Shown here: in pieces, positions 25,479-35,403 of the stretch
Numbering within the stretch: position 1 is the first letter of the stretch
Layout: every line of letters starts with the position of its first letter
The notes under the pieces: model-generated
What the model was told of the DNA's origin: nothing
Databases searched by the model: none
The model's input: only the letters and a program-made list of their open reading frames with translations
Program-made: the position numbers and the translations under genes
NCBI GenBank assembly: GCA_021151805.1
Contig: JAGKWN010000046.1
Coordinates: 1-40,132, forward strand
Origin: Cytophagaceae bacterium
GTDB taxonomy: Bacteria > Bacteroidota > Bacteroidia > Cytophagales > Cytophagaceae
Direction of reading: 5' to 3'
DNA: 40,132 nucleotides

Positions 25479-25502
25479 ACACTGAAGATATTTTATAATT
25501 AA

Positions 25503-25530
25503 ACCTCCAAGGTTTTTAAACCTTAGAGGT
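25503..25530. repeat. Hairpin repeat ACCTCCAAGGTTT / AAACCTTAGAGGT
   Basis: Thirteen-base arms (25503-25515 and 25518-25530) with one mismatch around a two-base loop, between the converging folA and porU genes. The sequence resembles short palindromes I recall as common between genes in Cytophagales and Flavobacteria. It has no T run and may or may not terminate transcription. Confidence 0.5.
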
Positions 25531-25616
25531 CTCGTTTCTTAGATTTGCTAATACTATATTTTCTTTTTTGAATCCACTAATCAAGTAAATCCCATTTGCC
25601 ACGTCGAACAGACAAA

Positions 25617-28600
25617 CTACCTCAGGATATACAACTTTCCCCAATCGTGTTTAAATGCTTTATCGCCTGCGTTTTCCCGGTGTTCAAACGTTTGGGTATC
25701 ATCTTTGATAATTACTCTGTACAGGTAAACGCCATTCGCTAAACGGTCTCCGTATTGATCTGTTCCGTTCCATGCATACTCAGAAATGTTATTACCTATA
25801 TGAATCGGCCCAAGCTCATCTTTGAAAATTTCTTTTACTACAATTCCGGAGATAGTCATGATCTGTATTTTCAGATCAGATGGAACTGTTGTTCCCGATA
25901 AGGTAAATACAAAGCGTGTACTCGTTGAAAAAGGATTTGGATACGGGTAGAAATAAGAAATGGTTGGTTTATTTTCAACCTTGAATGTAATTTTAAATGT
26001 ATTGTTTCCAGCTTTATTTCCTGTCGCATCCTGGCCTTGCACGCTGAGTATGTATGTCCCATCGGGCAAACCTACAGGTTTAATCTCAGCAACAAACGTA
26101 TTGGTTTTCGATTGCTGTAAACTCCATGACTGCACGATCGGATTAGTTGATGTTATCTGAACAGGAACTGTTTGTCCCGGATATTGTAAAAATAATTTAA
26201 TACTTGAAGGATCTGTCATCAAGAGGTATTTATTGTTATCACGCAGGGATATATTGATTAGCGGACTGGCAGAAACAAGATCACCATCAAAAATACGAAC
26301 ACCGTCAAATGCTACTTCAAGTAGCGGCTGTGTCTTATCTGCTTCCACAAAAAAAGTAGTTTCCAGCACATTGTTGGAATAATACTGCTCCGGTTGAATC
26401 TGCGGATTAACGTATGCCTGCAGATAATTTTTCCCAACCCATCCTTTGGTAGGTATTTTATAAGTGAACAATAAATTCTGGTTGGCAGGAAGCGCCGTGT
26501 ATACTACTGTATCTACCTTCAGCGTACCGGATTCATTCCGGATAGAATAAACTACTTTTATGGGTTTGGTAAAATCCAGGTTTGAGATATTGTCAAATCT
26601 GTAAGTCATAGATATCGTATCTCCTTCTGAACGGGTCTGCGCAGCATATTTATCCAGCCCAATCACATAAGGATTTAGTGTCCCTTCCGGCACACCTGAA
26701 TAAATGATTTGCCATTTTCTTAATTCGGCAGGAGTTAGATTGATATCATCTTTTATATTCAACAGCAGTTTACAGTATGCATGTACACCGTCTGTTAAGT
26801 ATGCTCCGCTCAGGTCTAATGAATCTGTTTTAGGAACAGATACTGTATCAAGAATATTTCCTGATACAGAATACCGGATCAGTTGAATGGATGTTATATC
26901 GTTAGCAGAAGAATCAATACCCAGGTACATTTTACCCCATTTGCTGGAAGGGCCAATTAAGTCTGTAAGCATTGAACCTTTATCATAAAAGCCGGTAAGT
27001 ACTGTATCAATTTCAACATAAGAATCTGTTGCAGTACTTAAATTTACTTTCTCACTCATCGGTACAGTCTCGTTACGCTTGGTAACAAGTATAAATGGCT
27101 GCTGACCGGAAGTAAGATTGGCAATTGCAGTCGCATGAAGTGAATCACGGAAATAATTCGTTAGCACTTGTACCCATTGGTCTTTTAAACTATTTCCATC
27201 ATTCAGTAAAATAATGTAATCGTTTTTATTGGTATTTTGAATAGCCTTAATAAAGGCATCTGCATCACGGCCATATGTGCCTACATTACTTGGGGAAGTA
27301 TTTGTCTGGTTTGGTGAAGAAATCTCCTGAACATATCGTGTATCAAAATTCTGGCCACAGTAAAACCAGCCATCGGTATTTGGTTGATATGTTATGGGTT
27401 CCAGGGAAGAACGATCCAGGATCAATAAAAAGAAACCACCGTTACCAACACAATTGTAATCAACTGATGATTGTAGTATAGGTAGATTATTCAGACTTAA
27501 AAGTGTCTCATCGTGTTCTGCAACAATACGTCCTCCTATTGCCCGTGCTTTTAATGCAACAGACGTTGCCGGAAATTCCCATTTCAATGTATTCTTGTTA
27601 TACTTTAATCCGGTTAGTGTATTTTCCTGAAACTGATCAATCGTTGTCTGTGACCAGCCTGGCTTGCTATTTTTAATATAAATAAACGAACTGTTATCCC
27701 ACAAGGTATCTTCACCCGTTGCTATTGCATTGAAACGAACCCGCCAGAAATAGACAATGCTATCTGATGGCACAATATTACTCAATAATTGTGGTGACCA
27801 GGATGGTAAAGAACCAGAAGTAACAACTTTAGATTGTTTAAAAGGACTGGTAAATTTTTTAGTCGTATCAACTTCAAAGTAATAATCTGTTTCTGCAATA
27901 AGTAAGTTGGTTGGTTGTGCAAGTAACATAACCGGCTGACTGGAAACTATACTATAGTTAAGCGGAAACAAACATTTGACCGCACTGGTCGGCATAAAAT
28001 AATTCAGATAAGCAATATTATTATCTTTTCTGATTTCCTTTAATGAGTCAGCAGGATCTATCTGAATTTCAAACCTGTTATTTCCTGAAAAATCGCTTTC
28101 ATTGTTTGATACCGATATGGTAATGGAATCTCTATATGAAACAGGAACGATATTCGCCTGATAGCTTTTTATCAATACATTATTTACATAGCGCTTAACA
28201 ATAACTTCAACCGTTTTGTTTGTTGTGCTCCCGTAGTTATCAATCGGTATTGAAATGGTGAAAGGATCCTGGGAAGTGATTTTAGTACCATTATCCGGAA
28301 CAAGTGAGCAAACCCTTTCTGCTGTTTGATTGTCTCCATAGATTGCATAATCGGGCTTGGACGGACTGTACATTCTTAACGCAGGATCACCGGATAAATT
28401 CATCTGAGTAATTTGTCCCTGAGCAGTAATATCTGTAGCAGCATTGATGCTGTTCATTGAATCAATAACTTTTCTCTGAATAAAACCTATGGATTTGTTT
28501 CTGTATCGTTCATCGTTGAATTGAAAGTTGTAATAATAAGTAGAATATTCATTCAGATCATTTGTATAACCAATATCTGTATGACCAAGTACAGTAATGG

Positions 28601-30671
28601 CGCCTAACTTCGGTGTATTAATCCAGTCTTCTGCAAATGAATACGTACTGAAAATATCAGCCGAAGTACAGCCGTTCATCAACAACATGGGGTACTTTCC
28701 GGTATTCTTATATCCGTAAATAGGATTGGATACAAAACCAATGTCGATATCGCTAACCTCTGCAGAAGAGTGCCCAAATAAGGTTAATAAAGAAATTCCA
28801 TTATTAATATCCGTTGAAATCCCTGAAATCAGTTGATCATCAATAGCTCCATTCTGCAGATTCTTGACATAGGTTTTAATGACACGACCACCGAAATACG
28901 GAGCTTGAAAATAGGCTTTATAGGTATCAATAAATTTTTTAAACAGCGTTATTTCTTCAGTTGTTTTCCCACCGCTCAAATGAACTGCTTTTTTTCTCCA
29001 GATCAGGTTTGAATCAAGTGATTCATGCAGCCGTACTTTTTCAAGATACTCATCAATTTCATGAGCTGTCCTTGCAGGTACGCGTCCGGTGTGAATTTGC
29101 GCAGCATGATTGGCATCAATACTGAACATGAGATCAGAGCCTGGCGCACCGAATGTAGGAACAAAGCTTACGAGCTTCGTTTTATAGTCTGTGCTGTTCC
29201 AGAATGACGAAGGATTTTTTCTGTAATAAAATGAATTGCCCTGATTAGAAATAAAGGCACCCAAAGATGGTACAGTTCCTTTGCCTAATATTAAAAGATA
29301 TTTTTCATCGGGGTTTGCAAGAATAATCTCATCGCAGTAGCGTTTAATAGCCAATGGTGTCCATTCGCCATAGCTGAAAACATTGCATAATTTTTCGAAG
29401 GAACATTTTCCTGAAGAATACCCACCTCCTTTCACCGAGCTTCTATAAGCAACATACTGTTGCGCTGAAGATGCAAATACTTCCGGATAAATAATATTGA
29501 ATGCGTTCGTAAATTCAGGAATGCTTAAATCAACAGGTGTTATCGCAGCAACTTTATTGAACGTTGTATTTTGAATGAATAACTGTTTAACCGTTGATGC
29601 AACATTCAACACAGCCTTTGAATTACTTATTGAATATGGAACAACTTCCTGATTCAAAAAGTCTGTGTTGTTTATGATGAATACCGGTGCAGTGATGTTA
29701 GAGATCTGTATCTTTTTGTCGCCAGCTTCAGCATTATCTAAAAAGGCGATTTGGTTTACTGCATTGGTGAGCGTATAATTCCGGGGATACAATACTTTAA
29801 TGTATGTTGGAGCAATAAAGTCATATGTGTTATTGAATACCTGGATATTGCAATTTAAACTTGAATTGTTCTGTAAATAAGATGCTGGTATTTGTACGCT
29901 TACTTTTCCGTAGTCATAATTATTGAAGGAGGGAAAAGTAAACGTAAAATCAGGTGATGAAGTATTTCCAATAAGCAACTTTACATTCCTTCCAGTAGCA
30001 GGATACCCACCCACAACCTGCACTTCAATCTTTACAACAGCTGCCGGATCTGGATTTACATTGGTGAGCGGTATAGAGAAGTTTTGTGCTACGGGTGAAC
30101 CATTGGTTTGAATAGGTGCGCCAAACCAGCCTTCACCCTGATCATAATCACATTTTACAGTTGCTTGTGAATAATAGGTTCCTATATAATATCGGTCGGT
30201 ATATACTGCTAAGTATTGTTCATAATACCATGTTGATGGTGTTGTGGTGGCAGGTATAGCGCTGTTCAGCATTCGTTTGCCCGGCGCAGCACCTATTGTT
30301 AAAAAATAAGCGCAGGTATCAGACAGGATATTGTAGTATTTATGAGCCTGTAAACCCGTACCATAAAGCAATGAATCAAGCGTACCATCATTTCTTTTCC
30401 CATAAAAAAATAGTGTGTCGTTATTCAGATATACCGCTTGCTCCTGTCCACGAAACCACATCTGTAAATTGGTAAGATCGCTGGTATTGATTCCTGCAGT
30501 TTGAAGTTGATTGAATGGAACCGCATAAATTCCAGTCTGGTATGTTTTTATTTTGTAATACTGTTGACCGGATACGATCCACTCCGAGCCCTTTTGGCAC
30601 AACGCAGATAAAGAAACAAGCATAAAAAAAATGCTTAGCTCTAATTTCTTTATATGCCGGCAAATGCGCAT
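25617..30671 (-). CDS. porU: PorU-like T9SS sortase, C25 (gingipain-fold) peptidase
   Basis: A 1684-residue secreted protein: signal peptide (about 1-25, ending SALCQ), a beta-rich N-terminal region, then a C25 cysteine-protease domain (about 395-770) with catalytic His634 in LFGHSSAEV and Cys668 in LLMNGCTSADIF. After about 800 come several beta-sandwich repeats of CARDB/Ig type, and the last 115 residues (YPYPNPFS, WNGTDQYGDRLANGVYLYR) form a sorting-domain-like end. PorU cleaves the C-terminal signal of T9SS cargo on the cell surface and attaches the cargo to an anchor. The length exceeds the Porphyromonas gingivalis protein (about 1160 residues, from memory). It starts four bases after porV, an operon that matches the known porU-porV pairing. 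A paralogue of PorU with a different job is possible. Confidence 0.85.
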   Translation of the reverse strand: MRICRHIKKLELSIFFMLVSLSALCQKGSEWIVSGQQYYKIKTYQTGIYAVPFNQLQTAGINTSDLTNLQMWFRGQEQAVYLNNDTLFFYGKRNDGTLDSLLYGTGLQAHKYYNILSDTCAYFLTIGAAPGKRMLNSAIPATTTPSTWYYEQYLAVYTDRYYIGTYYSQATVKCDYDQGEGWFGAPIQTNGSPVAQNFSIPLTNVNPDPAAVVKIEVQVVGGYPATGRNVKLLIGNTSSPDFTFTFPSFNNYDYGKVSVQIPASYLQNNSSLNCNIQVFNNTYDFIAPTYIKVLYPRNYTLTNAVNQIAFLDNAEAGDKKIQISNITAPVFIINNTDFLNQEVVPYSISNSKAVLNVASTVKQLFIQNTTFNKVAAITPVDLSIPEFTNAFNIIYPEVFASSAQQYVAYRSSVKGGGYSSGKCSFEKLCNVFSYGEWTPLAIKRYCDEIILANPDEKYLLILGKGTVPSLGAFISNQGNSFYYRKNPSSFWNSTDYKTKLVSFVPTFGAPGSDLMFSIDANHAAQIHTGRVPARTAHEIDEYLEKVRLHESLDSNLIWRKKAVHLSGGKTTEEITLFKKFIDTYKAYFQAPYFGGRVIKTYVKNLQNGAIDDQLISGISTDINNGISLLTLFGHSSAEVSDIDIGFVSNPIYGYKNTGKYPMLLMNGCTSADIFSTYSFAEDWINTPKLGAITVLGHTDIGYTNDLNEYSTYYYNFQFNDERYRNKSIGFIQRKVIDSMNSINAATDITAQGQITQMNLSGDPALRMYSPSKPDYAIYGDNQTAERVCSLVPDNGTKITSQDPFTISIPIDNYGSTTNKTVEVIVKRYVNNVLIKSYQANIVPVSYRDSITISVSNNESDFSGNNRFEIQIDPADSLKEIRKDNNIAYLNYFMPTSAVKCLFPLNYSIVSSQPVMLLAQPTNLLIAETDYYFEVDTTKKFTSPFKQSKVVTSGSLPSWSPQLLSNIVPSDSIVYFWRVRFNAIATGEDTLWDNSSFIYIKNSKPGWSQTTIDQFQENTLTGLKYNKNTLKWEFPATSVALKARAIGGRIVAEHDETLLSLNNLPILQSSVDYNCVGNGGFFLLILDRSSLEPITYQPNTDGWFYCGQNFDTRYVQEISSPNQTNTSPSNVGTYGRDADAFIKAIQNTNKNDYIILLNDGNSLKDQWVQVLTNYFRDSLHATAIANLTSGQQPFILVTKRNETVPMSEKVNLSTATDSYVEIDTVLTGFYDKGSMLTDLIGPSSKWGKMYLGIDSSANDITSIQLIRYSVSGNILDTVSVPKTDSLDLSGAYLTDGVHAYCKLLLNIKDDINLTPAELRKWQIIYSGVPEGTLNPYVIGLDKYAAQTRSEGDTISMTYRFDNISNLDFTKPIKVVYSIRNESGTLKVDTVVYTALPANQNLLFTYKIPTKGWVGKNYLQAYVNPQIQPEQYYSNNVLETTFFVEADKTQPLLEVAFDGVRIFDGDLVSASPLINISLRDNNKYLLMTDPSSIKLFLQYPGQTVPVQITSTNPIVQSWSLQQSKTNTFVAEIKPVGLPDGTYILSVQGQDATGNKAGNNTFKITFKVENKPTISYFYPYPNPFSTSTRFVFTLSGTTVPSDLKIQIMTISGIVVKEIFKDELGPIHIGNNISEYAWNGTDQYGDRLANGVYLYRVIIKDDTQTFEHRENAGDKAFKHDWGKLYILR

Positions 30672-30675
30672 TTAC

Positions 30676-31782
30676 TTATTTAAACTTATCAAAGGAAAAT
30701 TTAAGAGAGAATACATTTGAATAAAGCGATTCAGAAAAATTACCCAGGTCGGTCAATGCATAATCAATGGTAAACTTGCTGATTTTTACACCCAGACCAA
30801 AGTTCGGTTGTACAGAAGTTGAGTAATTTCCTTCGAATGTTTTAATACGTTGAATATTTCCCATACCAAATCGTAGAAATACAATTTTCATATAATCCAG
30901 TTCAATTCCAGCCGCCGGATCGATGGAGAATACGCCAGTTCGGATCGCTGTATTCCTTTTACCATCAAACGTAATTATCAGGTCGGTGGCTGCCAATAGT
31001 CCGATTTTTTTTGTGATTTTGAAGTTGCGTGCCACACCTGGAATAAGTCTTGGCAAGGTTACTTCAACAGAATTTTTGGGCAGCAGGTTGCCTGTTTGTG
31101 CATATACATCTTTTAACAGCGCTGTATTGTATGACCAGGCATTGAATGTTCCGGTAATATCACGGGCAACAAGACCCAGCTCCCATTTTCCAGCCTTATA
31201 TTGAGCGCCGGCATCAAACCCAAACCCCCAGGCGGTAGCAAATGAGCCTACGGTGCGGTTAATGATCTTTAGATTTACACCCAGATTCAGGCCTTCAATC
31301 AGTTTGCTTTTGCGTGCATAGGAAATCAAAAAGGCGTAATCAGCAGCAGAGAAAAATTTAATGTTATTGTAGTTTATTTTTCCATTGGCATTGCCGTCTC
31401 CATCAAACAGGTATCTGGTGTCGGGAATATCATCGATCCCAAAACGGATGATCGAAGCTGCTATCACACTCTGGGAATCCAGCCTTGTAGCAAAGCCTGC
31501 ATAATCGTATTTGGCAATACCAGCAAAATATTCAGCATGCATCAGACCCACATCATATTTCGTTGTAATGCGCTGCAGACCTGCCGGATTCCAATAGGCT
31601 GATGTTACATCGTTTACAGCTGCCGATTGGACATTAGACATCCCAAACGCTCTTGCACCAATACCTATTGCAAGGAATTCGTTACTGTACTTCGGAGTAT
31701 ATATTTGGGAAAGGGAGGTAAATATTTGAAAAACAAACAGTAAAAATAATACTACCCTTTTATTTATAGTTAACATATCCAT
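30676..31782 (-). CDS. porV: PorV-like outer-membrane beta-barrel of T9SS
   Basis: The 368-residue protein has a signal peptide (cut near LSQIYTPKYS) and the PorV/PorQ-family opening NEFLAIGIGARAFGMSNVQSA, followed by a FadL-like barrel with SAYWNPAGLQ. PorV carries secreted cargo from the translocon to the PorU attachment complex and binds the C-terminal sorting signals. It lies directly upstream of porU, four bases apart. PorQ is the closest alternative; the pairing with porU and the length favour PorV. The ATG at 31782 or a second ATG two codons later are both reasonable starts. Confidence 0.88.
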   Translation of the reverse strand: MDMLTINKRVVLFLLFVFQIFTSLSQIYTPKYSNEFLAIGIGARAFGMSNVQSAAVNDVTSAYWNPAGLQRITTKYDVGLMHAEYFAGIAKYDYAGFATRLDSQSVIAASIIRFGIDDIPDTRYLFDGDGNANGKINYNNIKFFSAADYAFLISYARKSKLIEGLNLGVNLKIINRTVGSFATAWGFGFDAGAQYKAGKWELGLVARDITGTFNAWSYNTALLKDVYAQTGNLLPKNSVEVTLPRLIPGVARNFKITKKIGLLAATDLIITFDGKRNTAIRTGVFSIDPAAGIELDYMKIVFLRFGMGNIQRIKTFEGNYSTSVQPNFGLGVKISKFTIDYALTDLGNFSESLYSNVFSLKFSFDKFK

Positions 31783-31899
31783 TCAACGCTATTAATACGC
31801 TGTATATTTTGTTTATTTACACGATATTACAAAAAAACTAAACAATCGTCTATTTTTTATACTTTTATATCATCTAAACCTTATTTAATTCAAAATAAA

Positions 31900-32526
31900 A
31901 TGAAGACAAATCACATTCTCGTATTCGCTTTTATTTCTTTTTTATTTGCTATTTCCTGTACCAAGCCAGACAATGGTTCTGCTAAAGAGCAAACCAAAGA
32001 CACTACTGTCGTAATTTCTGTTGCCGATCAACTACTTATTTTAAGTGATTCCGCAGATGCACAATGGGATAAAATGATGGAGGCCGACAGCCAGAAATTT
32101 GCTGACATCAAGCGTTTACTGGAAGAGATTTCTTATTGCAAAAAATACAATGAAAAAGCAGTCGCGCAGTTATTAAAGTACAGAGAAGAGGTTTTCGCGA
32201 TCCGCTATACACAAACGAGTATGAATGATTCGTTGATTGATCTGTATGATGAAAAAACAACGGACCTGATCAATAAAGTACGTAACCTGAAATCACAAAC
32301 GGAAGAAATCGTCCAGCACCCATTGGCAGCACAATTAGAGAATGAAATAATAAAAGCTGATACGGATGATATCCTCGTATACAGAAAAAATTATGATCAG
32401 ATCGTAGAGGTATACAATAGCTTCCTTGAAGCAAACAAAGAAGCTATTGCAAAAAATCCATCTCTTAATAAATATCAGAAGAAAAAGACATTTTCAGTGC
32501 CTGCTTCACAGGTTCAGCCTGCTTAA
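31900..32526 (+). CDS. Helical lipoprotein of unknown function
   Basis: A 208-residue protein with a lipoprotein signal peptide ending LFAISC (Cys20), followed by a short Ser/Thr-Asp linker. From about residue 40 to 190 it is predicted by eye to be almost wholly alpha-helical and highly charged (SDSADAQWDKMMEAD, DEKTTDLINKVRNLKSQTEE), as in coiled-coil or LemA-like lipoproteins. I do not recognise the family. Its stop codon lies inside the 3' end of the converging M3 peptidase gene, a 21-base overlap. Confidence 0.8.
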   Translation: MKTNHILVFAFISFLFAISCTKPDNGSAKEQTKDTTVVISVADQLLILSDSADAQWDKMMEADSQKFADIKRLLEEISYCKKYNEKAVAQLLKYREEVFAIRYTQTSMNDSLIDLYDEKTTDLINKVRNLKSQTEEIVQHPLAAQLENEIIKADTDDILVYRKNYDQIVEVYNSFLEANKEAIAKNPSLNKYQKKKTFSVPASQVQPA

Positions 32527-34206
32527 TTCTTCTTTTACAAAGTCCATTAATTCTTTAATATACGCTTTACTGAAATCAAATTTGATCCCGGCGGCTTTAT
32601 AAACCTCCGGGATTGATTTTGTATAGCCCAGTGCTAACGCCTGTTTATATAACGCATATCCTTTTTCAGGATCTTTTTTGTAATTCCTCCACACAGCAAT
32701 CGCACCTAGTTGAGCCATGCCATATTCAATGTAATAAAACGGTACTTCAAAAAGGTGAAGTTGTTTTTGCCATGCCGTTAAGCGGTAGTTTTCAAGACCG
32801 CTCCAATCCGTTGTGCTGTTTGAGAATGGATAGAATGATTCTTTCCACATCTGCTCTCTTTCCTCCGGCGTGTGAACAGGTTTCTGATAGATCGTATGCT
32901 GGAACAAATCTATTGTTGCAACCCATGGCATCGTTTGTAACACACTTTCCAGATGTTCACGTTTTGCTCTGTTCAGGTCTTTAGGATCTTTAAAGAAAAC
33001 ATCCCAATGCTCCATGCTCATCAGTTCCATTGACATGGATGCTAACTCAGCAACTTCAGAAGTTGGATGTTTGAATACATTCAACTCAAGATTAGCCGTC
33101 AGGAAAGAATGTAAAGCATGACCGCCTTCATGTACCATGGTTACCAGGTCTCTTAAGGACTGCGTTGCATTCATGAAAATGAACGGAACACCTGTTTCAT
33201 CCAATGGGTAGTTGTATCCACCGGGTGCCTTGCCTTTGCGGGACATCAGATCCAGGTGGCCCATCTTTTTCATGGTGGCAATACAATCGGCAGAGTAGTT
33301 GTCTAAGGCAGAGAAACAGGTAATTGTTTTTTCTGTCAGATCATCTGCATCCGCAAATGGTTTCAATGGTGTGTCACCAAAATAATTGACAGATAAATCC
33401 CAAGGTCTTAACGTATCAAGCTTCAATGCTTTTTTACGATCTTCGGCCAGGGTATTCAATATTGGTACTACTTCAGATTTAATTGCATCGTGGAATGCGT
33501 AACAATCATCAGGTGTATAATCAAAACGCCCCATGGCGCTGAACATATAATCCCTGAAATTGCTGAAGCCTGCATTCAGCGCAACCTGATGGCGCAAACC
33601 TATCAGTGTTGTATACAGATTGTTTAATGTATCTTTTTCGCTATATCTTCTTTCATTTATTTTCTTCCAGGCTTCTTCTCTCTTGCTGCGATCTAACTGT
33701 AGCAGGAAATCAGAAGCTTGTTGCATAGTCAATTCTTTACCATCGATCGTAACAGTCATTGCACCGGAGATGGTTCCGAATTCATGGGCTGTCTGTTCGA
33801 TCTCTGAAAGCAGCGGAATATTTTCTTCGCGGTAGATATTCTTATCTTTTTCAAGCAATTTGATCACAATATCAAATCCGTCTTTATCCTTTAGCTCAGT
33901 CAGGAAGGGATCTTCAAGCGCTTTGGTATCTAATTGATTTGAATACGGAGCCATTGCAGGCTGCAATTCGGAAACGAAATAATTAAAGGCATTTTTAATT
34001 TCTTCGTTTGTGGTATCGCAAGTCATCTTGATGTATCGCCAACCCAGGTCTTCTGAAATAGCGGATTCAAATTCGCTTCTGTCAAGATACCATTTGTATA
34101 ATTCTTTGGAAGAGGAAATTTTTCTCGAAACCAGTTCTTCAAAATAAGGCTTCAATGCATCCCAGGTTGTAACCTTAAAATCTGCCGGAAGATATGCTCT
34201 TTTCAT
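32506..34206 (-). CDS. M3-family oligoendopeptidase (PepF-like)
   Basis: A 566-residue zinc metallopeptidase that degrades short peptides in the cytoplasm; no signal peptide is seen. The zinc motif is HEGGH (359-363) within MVHEGGHALHSF, followed by the third-ligand segment SEVAELASMSMELM about 25 residues on. The N-terminal helical M3 domain and the C-terminal helical bundle with YYIEYGMAQLGA are typical of the oligoendopeptidase F group. It begins nine bases after the flavoprotein gene on the same strand, so the two form an operon. Its 3' end overlaps the converging lipoprotein gene. Confidence 0.93.
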   Translation of the reverse strand: MKRAYLPADFKVTTWDALKPYFEELVSRKISSSKELYKWYLDRSEFESAISEDLGWRYIKMTCDTTNEEIKNAFNYFVSELQPAMAPYSNQLDTKALEDPFLTELKDKDGFDIVIKLLEKDKNIYREENIPLLSEIEQTAHEFGTISGAMTVTIDGKELTMQQASDFLLQLDRSKREEAWKKINERRYSEKDTLNNLYTTLIGLRHQVALNAGFSNFRDYMFSAMGRFDYTPDDCYAFHDAIKSEVVPILNTLAEDRKKALKLDTLRPWDLSVNYFGDTPLKPFADADDLTEKTITCFSALDNYSADCIATMKKMGHLDLMSRKGKAPGGYNYPLDETGVPFIFMNATQSLRDLVTMVHEGGHALHSFLTANLELNVFKHPTSEVAELASMSMELMSMEHWDVFFKDPKDLNRAKREHLESVLQTMPWVATIDLFQHTIYQKPVHTPEEREQMWKESFYPFSNSTTDWSGLENYRLTAWQKQLHLFEVPFYYIEYGMAQLGAIAVWRNYKKDPEKGYALYKQALALGYTKSIPEVYKAAGIKFDFSKAYIKELMDFVKEELSRLNL

Positions 34207-34215
34207 ACGTAATGC

Positions 34216-35262
34216 TTAGTCAATTTCAATTACAGTTCCTGCCACTGCAGGTCTGCCAACACAGGTCAATATATACCCGTTTTTTACTTCTTTTTCAGAT
34301 AAACCATCCTGGTCTCCCATTTCAACTTTACCTGACAAACATTTACCCATACAAGCTGTGCAAAGCCCGCTCATACACGAATACGGTAGATCAATGTCTT
34401 CATCAAGCGCGCTCTGCAAAATAGTTTTGCCAGGCTTCACAGCAAACTTATATTCACTGCCCTGATACATTACTGTTATTTCATTTGCATCACCGCTATG
34501 TTCCGGCACACTCACAAATACCGAATCATTTTCATTGGTGGTAAGAAAACTTTCTTTATGAACTTTTGATGGAACCACCTGTAAAATTTCAAGGCCGTGT
34601 TTTACTTCTTCCAGCATGCCGTCTGGACCGCACAGGAAGTAATCAGCCTGCGCAACCGGTAAATCTTTTATTCCCTCAACGATTTTGATAAACTGACTTT
34701 GATTTAAACGACCTTTAGGTAATGCGCTGTTGTGTGGCTGGCTATAAGTATAAAAAACTTCGAAGTTTGAATAGGCAGCTTTAAGTTCTTCCAATTTACT
34801 TTTAAAGATAACCGCGTCTTCATTACGGTTTGAATAAATCAGACAAACTTTCTTATAGCTTTTCTTTGCTAAAGCAGTTTTGATCATACTGATCAATGGT
34901 GTGATGCCACTGCCTGCTCCTATGAATACAAGGTTTTCAGAAACTGCTTTATCCAATGTAAACAAGCCGGCAGGTTGCTGAAATTCGATCGTATCTCCTG
35001 CTTTTAATGTACTGAATAAGTATGATGAAGCTTTACCATCCTGAATTTTTTTAATGGTAATGCTGGGTTTCGCATCTACTGCCGGAGAAGACGAAAATGA
35101 ATAAGAACGTCTCACTTTTTCGCCTCCGACGTTCAACAATAATGTTATAAACTGACCTGATTTATAATTCTTTATTAAATCATGCGGCTTTAAAACCAAG
35201 GTAACAGAATCTGCTGTTTCGTTAATTTTTTCTTCAATGAATAGTTGGTTGCTCGTACTCAT
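34216..35262 (-). CDS. Ferredoxin-NADP reductase-like flavoprotein with C-terminal 2Fe-2S domain
   Basis: A 348-residue electron-transfer protein. The FAD-binding domain has RRSYSFSS (51-58), the NAD(P) domain opens with GAGSGITP (115-122) and ends with FLCGPDGM. A plant-type ferredoxin domain follows, with cluster ligands C296, C301, C304 and C334 (CX4CX2CX29C). This is the architecture of PaaE-type phenylacetate-CoA oxygenase reductases and of related oxygenase or desaturase reductases; no oxygenase gene is nearby, so the partner is unknown. It precedes the M3 peptidase by nine bases and is divergent from purB. Confidence 0.9.
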   Translation of the reverse strand: MSTSNQLFIEEKINETADSVTLVLKPHDLIKNYKSGQFITLLLNVGGEKVRRSYSFSSSPAVDAKPSITIKKIQDGKASSYLFSTLKAGDTIEFQQPAGLFTLDKAVSENLVFIGAGSGITPLISMIKTALAKKSYKKVCLIYSNRNEDAVIFKSKLEELKAAYSNFEVFYTYSQPHNSALPKGRLNQSQFIKIVEGIKDLPVAQADYFLCGPDGMLEEVKHGLEILQVVPSKVHKESFLTTNENDSVFVSVPEHSGDANEITVMYQGSEYKFAVKPGKTILQSALDEDIDLPYSCMSGLCTACMGKCLSGKVEMGDQDGLSEKEVKNGYILTCVGRPAVAGTVIEID

Positions 35263-35374
35263 AAACGGTAATAATTTTACGAATATACTATTTTCCTTTT
35301 TTTTAGGAGAAAATGTGCATAAACTTTAGGCGGGATAAAGCCCAGAATTAGACTTATTTTAAGGTATTTTTTGG

Positions 35375-35382
35375 TATATTTG
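35375..35382 (+). promoter_or_regulatory. Bacteroidota -7 box for purB
   Basis: TATATTTG matches TAnnTTTG, 22 bases before the ATG at 35404. An earlier in-frame TTG at 35371 lies around the box and is therefore unlikely to be the start. Confidence 0.5.
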
Positions 35383-35403
35383 ATGTTTCCTAAAGTAAAC
35401 AAA

